NCBI GenBank assembly: GCA_009377445.1
Contig: WHUA01000005.1
Location: 62,001 to 126,000, forward strand
Direction: 5' to 3'
Length of the DNA: 64,000 nucleotides
Source of the DNA: Alphaproteobacteria bacterium
GTDB lineage: Bacteria > Pseudomonadota > Alphaproteobacteria > UBA8366
This document shows positions 16,599-24,509 of this stretch, piece after piece; the first letter of the stretch is position 1; each line of letters opens with the position of its first letter. A program made the position numbers and the translations under genes. The notes beneath the pieces are model-generated. The model did not search any database. It was not told the DNA's origin and saw nothing but the letters and a program-made list of their open reading frames with translations.

Positions 16599-18244
16599 GA
16601 AATCTCCTTCGCGCGGTCGCGGAGCACGAATTTCTGTATCTTGCCTGTGGAGGTCTTCGGCAGCGGCCCGAACACGACCCGCGTCGGGCATTTGTAGTGG
16701 GCGATGGACTTCCGACAATAGGCGATCACGCCGGCTTCGGACAGCCCCTCCGCCTTGGGCTTGGGCGTCACGAAGGCGCAGGGCGTCTCCCCCCACCTGT
16801 CGTGCGGCATGGCGACCACGGCGGCTTCCATGATCTGCGGGTGGCGGTAGAGCACTTCCTCCACCTCGAGGCTGGAAATGTTTTCGCCGCCCGAGATGAT
16901 GATGTCTTTGGCCCGGTCCTTGATCTCCGCGTAGCCGTCGGGATGCAGCACGGCCAGGTCGCCGGTGTGAAAGTAGCCGCCCCGGAAGGCTTCGGCCGTC
17001 GCCTCGCCGTTCTTCAGATAGCCCTTCATGACGGTGTTGCCGCGCAGCACGATCTCGCCCACCGTCTCGGCGTCCGCGGGCACGTCTTCCATGGTGTCGG
17101 GATCGACGACGCGCTGGTCGTGCATCGTCACCACGTTGACGCCCTGGCGCGCGACCTTCGCGACCTGCTCGTCGAAGCCGAGGCCGTCCCAATCCTCCTG
17201 CCACACGCATTCGGTGGAAGGGCCGTAAGATTCGGTCAGGCCGTAGAGGTGCTTCACGCGGAAGCCCATCTTCTGCATGCCGGCGATGACGGCGCTCGGC
17301 GGCGCGGCTCCACCCGTCGCGATATCGACCGGGCCGTGCGAGAAGCGGCGCTTCACCGCCTCCGGCGCGTGGATCATCATGTTGAGCACGACCGGCGCGC
17401 CGCTCATATGCGTCACCTTGTGCCGCTCGATTAGCGGGAAGATCTGCGCCGGGTCGACCTGGCGGAGGCAGACATGCGTGCCGCCGACGATCGACAGCGA
17501 CCAGGTATTCGTCCAGCCGTTGCAGTGGAACATCGGCAGCGTCCAGAGGTAGACGCTGCCCGGGTGGAAGCCGAAGCTGAGCACCGCGCCGACGGCGTTG
17601 AGATACGCGCCTCGGTGATTGAAGACGACGCCCTTCGGGTTGCCCGTGGTGCCCGAGGTGTAGTTGAGCGCCAGCGCGTCCCACTCATCGGCGGGATAGC
17701 GCCAGTCGAAGCCGGGATCGCCCGCGGCGATGAAGCTCTCATACTCGGTCTCGCCCAGCAGGTCGCCCTCGGCGGCCGGATCTTCGATGTCGACGACCAG
17801 CGGGCGCGCCCTGGTCAGCGACAGGGCCTCGCGCATGACCGGCGAGAAGCCGCGGTCGGTCAGCAGCACCTTGCATTCCGCGTGCTCGAGGATGAAGGCG
17901 ATGTTGGCCGCATCGAGCCGGACATTGAGCGCGTTGAGCACCGCCCCCGTCATCGGCACGCCGTAATGCGCCTCCAGCAGGGCGGGGACATTTGCGGCCA
18001 TGACCGACACGGTGTCGCCCTTGCCGACGCCGCGCCGCGACAGCGCGCTCGCCAGCCGCCTGGCCCGCTCGTAGAACTGCCGGTAGGTGAACAGCCGGTC
18101 GCCGTGAATGATGGCGGTCTTGTCCGGGTAGACCAACGCCGACCGCTTGAGGAAGGTCAGCGGCGTCAGCGGCTGGTAGTTCGCCTCGACCCGATCGAGA
18201 TGCGTGTCGTAAGCCGACGGTTTCACGCTCACCTGCTCTCCCAT
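16595..18244 (-). CDS. Acyl-CoA synthetase (AMP-forming fatty/aryl acid-CoA ligase)
   Basis: 549 residues from ATG 18244. ANL-superfamily motifs are complete: the P-loop YTSGTTGNPKGVVFNH, GLTESYGPSTEC, YFHTGDLAVLHPDGY, the hinge region IKDRAKDIIISGGENIS and the terminal catalytic Lys in KTSTGKIQKF. It ATP-activates a carboxylic acid to acyl-AMP and then to the CoA thioester. It resembles the medium-chain/DmdB-like branch. As first gene of the leftward operon (ligase, SDR, NIPSNAP, acyl-CoA dehydrogenase) it presumably feeds substrate into beta-oxidation-like breakdown. Confidence 0.93.
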   Translation of the reverse strand: MGEQVSVKPSAYDTHLDRVEANYQPLTPLTFLKRSALVYPDKTAIIHGDRLFTYRQFYERARRLASALSRRGVGKGDTVSVMAANVPALLEAHYGVPMTGAVLNALNVRLDAANIAFILEHAECKVLLTDRGFSPVMREALSLTRARPLVVDIEDPAAEGDLLGETEYESFIAAGDPGFDWRYPADEWDALALNYTSGTTGNPKGVVFNHRGAYLNAVGAVLSFGFHPGSVYLWTLPMFHCNGWTNTWSLSIVGGTHVCLRQVDPAQIFPLIERHKVTHMSGAPVVLNMMIHAPEAVKRRFSHGPVDIATGGAAPPSAVIAGMQKMGFRVKHLYGLTESYGPSTECVWQEDWDGLGFDEQVAKVARQGVNVVTMHDQRVVDPDTMEDVPADAETVGEIVLRGNTVMKGYLKNGEATAEAFRGGYFHTGDLAVLHPDGYAEIKDRAKDIIISGGENISSLEVEEVLYRHPQIMEAAVVAMPHDRWGETPCAFVTPKPKAEGLSEAGVIAYCRKSIAHYKCPTRVVFGPLPKTSTGKIQKFVLRDRAKEIS

Positions 18245-18481
18245 TGCGCCGCGCCCGTCTGTATGGTTCTTCGCATTCGGGCGCAGGTCAAGGCGGCGCT
18301 CCGTGCCGCCCATTTTGCAACGAATTCGATGTTGATCGCAGGTTAACTCTCGGGATATCTATGCCTCCGGCAGATGTTGCGACCCCCGCGAGCAATAGAG
18401 CGTGCATTGCACGAAATCGCCGGGATCGAATGTCGGCGGAACTATTGTTTGTGGAAAGGACGATGACTTAAATCATCGGAT

Positions 18482-18973
18482 GTGGTGACCGTCACGGACA
18501 CGCAGAAAGCGCAAATCGTCAACCCGCCGAACCGCCTTCGCCCGAAGGTGAGCGGCAGCGGCCCGATCAGCCCGGAGATGCTGGCGCGCGCCAAGGAAGC
18601 CGTGGCGAGCCTCGCCCCTCAATTCGCGGAGCTGCTGGCCAAGGACGTCGAGAAGATCTGCGACCTGTACGCGGAAGGGCTCGCGGACCCGGCGCGGCGC
18701 TTCGAGATCGCGAAGGCGATCTTCGAGGTGGCGCATGACCTGCGCGGACAGGCCGGCACCTTCGATTTCCCGCTCATCACCCGCGTCGGTTCGTCGCTTT
18801 GCCGTTTCATCGAAGGTTTGACAGAGTGCGACGAAGCGTGCTTCGACGTCGTCGGCGTCCACGTCGAGGCGCTGAAGGCGGTCCTGCGGAACGGCATCCA
18901 CGGCGACGGCGGCCCGCTCGGCCGCGAGATCGCGGACGGACTGGAGACCGCCGTGAAAAAGGTGTTGTCCTAG
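18482..18973 (+). CDS. Hpt-domain-like protein
   Basis: 163 residues from GTG 18482 (a second GTG follows immediately). An in-frame stop at 18464-18466 excludes a longer start. The helical body carries FEVAHDLRGQAGTFDFPLI, matching the histidine-phosphotransfer signature (AHxLKGxAxxFG) with His85 as the likely phosphoacceptor. The N-terminal 30 residues are polar and probably disordered. No kinase or receiver gene is adjacent, so the partner is unknown. It is followed after 56 bases by the DsbA-family gene. Confidence 0.7.
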   Translation: MVTVTDTQKAQIVNPPNRLRPKVSGSGPISPEMLARAKEAVASLAPQFAELLAKDVEKICDLYAEGLADPARRFEIAKAIFEVAHDLRGQAGTFDFPLITRVGSSLCRFIEGLTECDEACFDVVGVHVEALKAVLRNGIHGDGGPLGREIADGLETAVKKVLS

Positions 18974-19029
18974 CCGGGAAGCCCGGGAAGCCCGGGACGC
19001 GGAGGCCCGGGCGACCGAGGAGCCTGCCC

Positions 19030-19692
19030 TTGCACATAGACATCTTCTCCGACCCCATCTGTCCCTGGTGCTTCATCGGAAAACGCCGGCTGCAGCGCGC
19101 CCTCGAGGCGCGGCCCGGCATGCGGCCGACGATCCGCTGGCGGGCCTTCCAGTTGAACCCGGCGATGCCGGCGGGCGGCATGGAGCGCCAAGCCTATCTG
19201 GCCGGAAAATTCGGCAATGCGGCGGAAGCCGGGCGTCTCTACGGCACCATCGGCCAGGTCGGCGCGGTGGAGGGAATCAACTTTCGCTTCGACCGGATCG
19301 CCGTCACGCCGAACACCGTCGATGCGCACCGCCTCATCCGCTACGCCGAGCGCGACGCGGGGGGCGACGTGGCGGGGGGCGACGCCGTGATCGACGCGCT
19401 GTTCCGCGCCTACTTCGTCGACGGCCGGGATATCGGCGATACCGGCGTGCTGGCGGACCTTGCGGGCGAAGCCGGCCTCGACCGGCGCGCCGCCGCGGCG
19501 TTCCTCGCGACCGACGAAGGTGTCGACGCGGTCCGCGGCGAGGACATGCGCGCCCGCCAGTTCGGGATCGAGGGCGTGCCCTGCTTCATCGTCGACCGCC
19601 GTTACGCGCTCTCCGGCGCGCAGGAGCCCGAGGCCTTCTATTCCCTGTTCGACATGGTCACCGCATCCAGATCCCGCGCCGTTGCGGGGTAG
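19030..19692 (+). CDS. DsbA-family oxidoreductase, FrnE-like
   Basis: 220 residues. TTG 19030 is chosen as start because GAGGAG stands about nine bases before it and the peptide then opens directly with the thioredoxin-fold strand HIDIFSDPICPWCFIGKRRLQ. The CPWC active site lies at about residues 11-14. The helical insert and the later GVPCFIVDRRYALSGAQ (cis-Pro region) match the FrnE/2-hydroxychromene-isomerase branch of DsbA proteins. No signal peptide is visible, so it is cytoplasmic, as usual for FrnE. Confidence 0.87.
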   Translation: MHIDIFSDPICPWCFIGKRRLQRALEARPGMRPTIRWRAFQLNPAMPAGGMERQAYLAGKFGNAAEAGRLYGTIGQVGAVEGINFRFDRIAVTPNTVDAHRLIRYAERDAGGDVAGGDAVIDALFRAYFVDGRDIGDTGVLADLAGEAGLDRRAAAAFLATDEGVDAVRGEDMRARQFGIEGVPCFIVDRRYALSGAQEPEAFYSLFDMVTASRSRAVAG

Positions 19693-19720
19693 CGCGCGGG
19701 CGAAGACGGCACATTCTGAA

Positions 19721-19847
19721 GTCCTCCCCCCTTGCGGGGGAGGATTTAGGTGGGGGGTGGGCCTGTTACGGAGCCTGTATAAATCTGCTTTGCGCTCCGT
19801 ACGTCGAAAGACCCCCACCCCAACCCTCCCCCGCAAGGGGGGAGGGA
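19721..19847. repeat. Imperfect inverted repeat element
   Basis: The left arm CCTCCCCCCTTGCGGGGGAGG...GGTGGGGGGTGGG (19722-19761) is mirrored by ACCCCCACCCCAACCC...CCGCAAGGGGGGAGG (19811-19846). It lies between the convergent DsbA-family and mfd genes. No coding capacity. A related single hairpin is at 49513-49542. Confidence 0.8.
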
Positions 19848-19873
19848 AAAAGAAGATGATATGACTGAGGCTT

Positions 19874-22800
19874 CTAAGCTTTGGCCCCGCCCGCGGCGAT
19901 GCGCGCCAGCCTCGCGGCCAGCTCCGTCACGCCGGGGAGGCGGTCGCGCGACAGCTCCCAGTTGCGCAGGATCAGGAGGCTATGGTCGGGGCGAAGCTTC
20001 ACCGACTTCGCCTCTTTCTGGATGAAGCCGATCAGGCCCTCGGGGTTGGCGAACTTGTTCTCGCGGAAGGCGATGACGGCGCCCTTGGGGCCGGCCTCGA
20101 TGCGCTCGATCCCCGCCGCGTGGCAGTTCTGCTTTATCTCGATGATCTTCAGCAGGTTCGTCACCTCGTCCGGCAGCGCGCCGAAGCGGTCGATGAGCTC
20201 CGCCGCGAAACCGTCGATGTCCTCGCGCGTCTCCAGCCGCGACAGCCGCCGGTAGAGGCCGAGCCGGACCGAGAGGTCGGCCACGTAGCGTTCCGGGATC
20301 AGCACGGAGATGCCGACGGAGATCTGCGGCGACCACTTCGCGTCCTTCGTTCCGTCCGGCGATCCCTCGCGGATCTGCGTGATCGCTTCCTCGAGGAGCT
20401 GCTGGTACAGCTCGACGCCGACTTCCTTGATGTGGCCGGACTGCTCTTCGCCCAGCAGGTTGCCCGCGCCGCGGATGTCGAGGTCGTGGCTGGCGAGCGT
20501 GAAGCCCGCGCCGAGGGTATCCAGCGCCTGCATGACCGAGAGCCGCTTCGAGGCCGACTCGCCGATCGCCTGGCCCGGCGGCAGCGTGAGATAGGCGTAT
20601 GCCCGCGTCTTCGACCGCCCGACCCGGCCGCGAAGCTGGTAAAGCTGCGCCAGGCCGAAGCGGTCGGCGCGGTGCACGATCATCGTGTTCGCCCGCGGTA
20701 TGTCGAGGCCGGCCTCGATGATGTTCGTCGACAGCAGGATTTCGTATCGCCCCTCGGTGAAGTCGGTGATGACCTTCTCCAGGGCCTGCGTCGGCAAGCG
20801 GCCATGCGCGACCGCGATCTTCGCATCTTGCACGAGCTTCCGCAGCCGTTCGTGGACGCGATCGATATCGGCGATGCGCGGGCAGACATAGAATATCTGT
20901 CCGCCGCGATAGATTTCCCGCCGGATCGCCTCGCGCACGATGACCGGGTCGTAGGGCAGCACGAAGGTGCGGACGGCCAGCCGGTCGACCGGCGGCGTCG
21001 CGATGATGCTGAGCTCGCGCACGCCCGCCAGCGCCATCTGCAGGGTCCGCGGGATAGGCGTCGCCGTCAGCGTCAGCACATGCACGTTCGCCTTGAGCTG
21101 CTTCAGGCGCTCCTTCTGGGCGACGCCGAAATGCTGCTCTTCGTCGACGATGAGCAGGCCGAGATGCGAGAACTTAATCGATTTGGCGAGCAGCGCATGC
21201 GTGCCGATCACGATGTTGACGGAGCCGTCGGCGAGCCCGTCGCGGATGACGGCCGCCTTGGCGGCGGGAACGAGACGCGAGATCTGCTCGATGCGGAGCG
21301 GCATCCCGGCGAAGCGCTCCTTGAAGGTAAGGAAATGCTGATGCGCCAGCAGCGTCGTCGGCACGACCAGGGCGACCTGCGCGCCGCTCATCGCGGCGAC
21401 GAAGGCCGCCCGCAGCGCGACCTCGGTCTTGCCGAAGCCGACATCGCCGCAGACGAGGCGGTCCATCGGCCGGCCGGAGTCGAGGTCGCGGATGACCTCG
21501 TCGATCGCCTGCTGCTGGTCCTCGGTTTCGGACCAGCCGAAGCGCGAGCAGAACTCCTCGAACGCGCCGGGTGTCGTCTGCATCGCCTCGCCCTCGCGGG
21601 TGACGCGCTCGGCGGCGACTTTGAGAAGATGGTCGGCGATCTCGCGGATGCGCTCCTTCACCCGCGCCTTGCGCGCCTGCCAGGCCTGCGCGCCGAGCCG
21701 GTCGAGCTGGGCGGCGGCGTCTTCCGATCCATAGCGCGACAGCACGTCGATATTCTCGACCGGGACATAGAGCCGGTCGTCGGCGGCGTAGCTGATGCGC
21801 AGGCAGTCGTGCGGCGCGCCGCCGACGGTGAGCGTCTCCAGCCCCTCGTACCGCCCGATGCCGTGATCCATGTGGACGACAAGGTCGCCGGTGTTGAGGC
21901 TGGATATCTCGGAGATGAACTGATCGGCGCGGCGGCGCCTTTTCGTCGCGCGCGCCAGGCGCTCGCCCAGGATGTCCTGCTCGCTGACGACGACGCAATC
22001 CGGCGCGGTGAAGCCGTGGTCCATGTCGATCACCGCCAGCGCCGTGACGCCGGGCCTGCTGCCGGTCGCCTGCGCCCAGGATTCGACGGTCTCGGCTTCG
22101 CTCAGCCCGTGTTCGCTCAGCATATGACCGAGCCGGTCGCGCGACCCGGCGCTATGGGCGGCGACGATCAGGCGGCGCTCCGTCTCGCTTCGCGCGAGGT
22201 CCCTGACCGCGTCGAAGGGGTTACTATCCGGCTTCGCCCGGGCGGCGGCGAGGTCCGGCGGCGCCGTTCCCTCGGCGTCGAAGGAAGCCGCGTCGTGGTC
22301 CGGCAGCTTGAAGGGCGTCAGGTCCACCGCGAGGCGGCGGCTCAGCACGGCGCGCCATTCCTTGCGGTCGAGGAACAGCGTCTTCGGCTCGACCGGATGG
22401 TAGACCGGGCCCTCGCGGCTCCGGTCGCGCTCGGACGACGGCAGCATCTCCACCCGGGCGTCGTGGTAGTCCGCGATTAGGTCGAGCCGCGCCGTGACCG
22501 CGGCCTCCATCTGATGGTCAAGCGTCACCGCCGCGTCCGGCAGGTAATCGAACACGGTCGCCAGCTCGTCCCAGAACAGGGGCAGCCAGTGCTCGATTCC
22601 GGGATGGCGGGTTCCGGCGCTGACGGCCTCGTAGAGCTGGTCGTTCGGGCGCACGGCGCCGAAGGCGGCGCGGTAGCGGTCGCGGAACCTGGCGATGGTC
22701 GGCTCGTCGAGGATGACCTCGCTGACCGGAATGAGGTGGAGGTGCGTTTCCTCGCCGATCGTTCGCTGGCTTACCGCGTCGAAGCGGCGGATCGTTTCCA

Positions 22801-23437
22801 GCTCGTCGCCGAAGAAGTCGAGCCGGAGCGGCGCTTCGGCGCCGGGCGGGAAGACGTCGACGATGCCGCCCCTGATCGCAAATTCGCCGGGCTCGCGCAC
22901 GGTGCCGGCCCGCCGGTAGCCGTTGCGGGCGAAATAGGCGAGCAGCTCGCCCTGCGGCGCTTGCGAGCCCGGCCTCATCTCGATCGCCGCGCCGCGAAAG
23001 GCGCGCGCCGGTGGCACGCGCTGCAATGCCGCGCTGACGGTGGTAAGCAGCAGGACCGGCCTCTCCCGGCCGCCCGCTAGTGAAGTCAGGGTATCGAGGC
23101 GGCGCGCCACCAGCTCGGCGTTCGGCGACACCCGGTCGTAGGGCACGCAGTCCCAGGCCGGCAACGCCAGGACCGGCGTATCCGGCGCGAAGAATTGCAG
23201 CGCCGAGCGGAGCCGCGAGAGCCGCGCGTCGTCGCGGCAGACATGGATGACCGGCCGGCCGAGCGCGGCGAGCCCGGCCGCCAGGATGCGGGCGTCATAG
23301 CCTTCGGGCGCGCCGCCGATGGCATGCCGCCCCGGCGAGCGCATCTCGCGCCAGAGCGCGGTCAGCCGGACAGGGCTCCGCCCGCCGCCGCGGCCGTCAG
23401 CCGCTGGGTCAACGGATGGTTCAAAGAGGTCGGCCAT
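19874..23437 (-). CDS. mfd: Transcription-repair coupling factor Mfd
   Basis: 1187 residues. UvrB-like N-terminal domains (about 30-350) and the RNA polymerase-interacting domain (about 500-570, FISEISSLNTGDLVVHMDHGIGRYEG) are followed by the RecG-like translocase, with Walker A GDVGFGKTEVALRAAF, DEEQHFG and the TATPIPRTL and QLRGRVGRS motifs. The TRG/TRCF C-terminal domain completes it. Mfd removes stalled RNA polymerase and recruits UvrA. The ATG at 23437 overlaps the 3' end of sdhE by 76 bases; a GTG at 23371 would shorten the overlap to ten bases and is an alternative start. Typical alphaproteobacterial sdhE-mfd adjacency. Confidence 0.97.
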   Translation of the reverse strand: MADLFEPSVDPAADGRGGGRSPVRLTALWREMRSPGRHAIGGAPEGYDARILAAGLAALGRPVIHVCRDDARLSRLRSALQFFAPDTPVLALPAWDCVPYDRVSPNAELVARRLDTLTSLAGGRERPVLLLTTVSAALQRVPPARAFRGAAIEMRPGSQAPQGELLAYFARNGYRRAGTVREPGEFAIRGGIVDVFPPGAEAPLRLDFFGDELETIRRFDAVSQRTIGEETHLHLIPVSEVILDEPTIARFRDRYRAAFGAVRPNDQLYEAVSAGTRHPGIEHWLPLFWDELATVFDYLPDAAVTLDHQMEAAVTARLDLIADYHDARVEMLPSSERDRSREGPVYHPVEPKTLFLDRKEWRAVLSRRLAVDLTPFKLPDHDAASFDAEGTAPPDLAAARAKPDSNPFDAVRDLARSETERRLIVAAHSAGSRDRLGHMLSEHGLSEAETVESWAQATGSRPGVTALAVIDMDHGFTAPDCVVVSEQDILGERLARATKRRRRADQFISEISSLNTGDLVVHMDHGIGRYEGLETLTVGGAPHDCLRISYAADDRLYVPVENIDVLSRYGSEDAAAQLDRLGAQAWQARKARVKERIREIADHLLKVAAERVTREGEAMQTTPGAFEEFCSRFGWSETEDQQQAIDEVIRDLDSGRPMDRLVCGDVGFGKTEVALRAAFVAAMSGAQVALVVPTTLLAHQHFLTFKERFAGMPLRIEQISRLVPAAKAAVIRDGLADGSVNIVIGTHALLAKSIKFSHLGLLIVDEEQHFGVAQKERLKQLKANVHVLTLTATPIPRTLQMALAGVRELSIIATPPVDRLAVRTFVLPYDPVIVREAIRREIYRGGQIFYVCPRIADIDRVHERLRKLVQDAKIAVAHGRLPTQALEKVITDFTEGRYEILLSTNIIEAGLDIPRANTMIVHRADRFGLAQLYQLRGRVGRSKTRAYAYLTLPPGQAIGESASKRLSVMQALDTLGAGFTLASHDLDIRGAGNLLGEEQSGHIKEVGVELYQQLLEEAITQIREGSPDGTKDAKWSPQISVGISVLIPERYVADLSVRLGLYRRLSRLETREDIDGFAAELIDRFGALPDEVTNLLKIIEIKQNCHAAGIERIEAGPKGAVIAFRENKFANPEGLIGFIQKEAKSVKLRPDHSLLILRNWELSRDRLPGVTELAARLARIAAGGAKA

Positions 23438-23649
23438 GGCCGTTCACCCGCGATCCAGGCATAGAGATCCTGGTCGGCTTGTTCGAGGAGGATTTCGTAA
23501 ATGTCGAGGTCACTGTCGCTAAGCGTCTCCAGCCAGGCGTCCGCGAAGCGGCCCAGCAGCAGATCCATTTCCTGGGTGCCTCGATGCCAGCTTCGGAACT
23601 TCAAGCGCTTCAGGCGGATTTGGCGGATTTCGCTGGGGTTCATCGTCAT
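23362..23649 (-). CDS. sdhE: Succinate dehydrogenase assembly factor SdhE (FAD assembly factor)
   Basis: 95 residues from ATG 23649 (MTMNPSEIRQIRLKRLKFRSWHRGTQEMDLLLGRFAD). The RSWHRGTQEMD stretch contains the conserved RGxxE motif through which SdhE/SDHAF2 promotes covalent FAD attachment to SdhA. The remaining helices (DLDIYEILLEQADQDLYAWIAG) match the five-helix fold. Open reading extends upstream but without family similarity. It precedes and overlaps mfd, as in many alphaproteobacteria. Confidence 0.93.
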   Translation of the reverse strand: MTMNPSEIRQIRLKRLKFRSWHRGTQEMDLLLGRFADAWLETLSDSDLDIYEILLEQADQDLYAWIAGERPWPTSLNHPLTQRLTAAAAGGALSG

Positions 23650-23809
23650 CGGGGCGTCCCATGCAGCATATAGGACGATGCGGGCCGGAGGTAAATCGTC
23701 ATTAGGCTGCGGGCGCCCGATTTTGCCGCCGGTTGAACCGGTCCGCACTTCGCACTAGGTTGCGACATACTATTCCAGGCCACGGTGGCCCAGATGCCCA
23801 TCCAGGACG

Positions 23810-24301
23810 ATGAACGAGAAACGGCGCTCATCCGATAGCCTGGCGATTCCGGAAAACTGCCATCCCAAGATCCGGCAGATCGCCGCGTATTGGAACTCGA
23901 AGCACCCGGACGCGGGCGTTTTGCCGGGCCGCCAGCATCTCGATCCCATCGATATTCCGCAGTTGCTGCCCAATGTCTGGCTGATCGACGTCTCCAGGGA
24001 TCCCTACCGCTTCCGCTTCCGGCTGATCGGCACGGCGATCGTCGAATACGCAGGCGAAGACAATACCGGGAAATGGTTCGACGAGACGCTGCCGGATTTC
24101 GACCCGACGGTCTTCATCGACGTCGTGGAAACCCAAGAGCCGAGCTGGCGCCGCAGCCCGTCCCGCATGCGCCCTTATAAGGAGTACCGCGAGCTGGAGC
24201 GCGTCCGCCTGCCTCTGGCGCGGGACGGCAAGACGGTCGACATGATCCTGTCCCTCACCGTCTTCTTCGACAAGGAGGGGAACGAGATCAAGAAGGGGTG
24301 A
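23810..24301 (+). CDS. PAS domain protein (PAS_5 type)
   Basis: 163 residues made almost entirely of one PAS-like domain: IRQIAAYWNSKHP, then DIPQLLPNVWLIDVSRDPYRFRFRLIGTAIVEYAG and a late strand LERVRLPLARDGKTVDMILSLTVFFD. This is the alphaproteobacterial stand-alone PAS_5 family with no output domain. Ligand and partner are unknown; such proteins are thought to sense small molecules. It lies between divergent sdhE and co-directional recG, separated from the latter by a palindromic element. Confidence 0.85.
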   Translation: MNEKRRSSDSLAIPENCHPKIRQIAAYWNSKHPDAGVLPGRQHLDPIDIPQLLPNVWLIDVSRDPYRFRFRLIGTAIVEYAGEDNTGKWFDETLPDFDPTVFIDVVETQEPSWRRSPSRMRPYKEYRELERVRLPLARDGKTVDMILSLTVFFDKEGNEIKKG

Positions 24302-24316
24302 GCCATGCGGAGGTTC

Positions 24317-24413
24317 GAGCGTACTCATGCTTCGACAAGCTCAGCATGAGGTTATCTATTATAGATCAACTCATTACCCCTCATCCTGAGCCTGTCGAAG
24401 GATGAGTACGCTC
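24317..24413. repeat. Dispersed inverted repeat, family B (copy 2)
   Basis: Outer arms GAGCGTACTCAT (24317-24328) and ATGAGTACGCTC (24402-24413) are perfect inverse complements. Inner arms CTTCGACAAGCTCAGCATGAGG and CCTCATCCTGAGCCTGTCG(AAG) are near complements. The ATG at 24402, which opens the longest recG frame, is part of the repeat and is therefore unlikely to be the real start. Confidence 0.85.
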
Positions 24414-24509
24414 GGTATTCGTCGTGTCGCGCCACAGAGCCATAACGGTGTCCGCGGGAACAAATCTCCATTAAATTCGCCAAGACCCACATCAGCAGCG
24501 AGCCGGACC

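Noticed and set aside
19982..22480. 832-codon open frame on the + strand
   Set aside because: It lies entirely antisense to mfd and is His/Arg/Asp-rich without any domain; long antisense frames are expected in GC-rich DNA.
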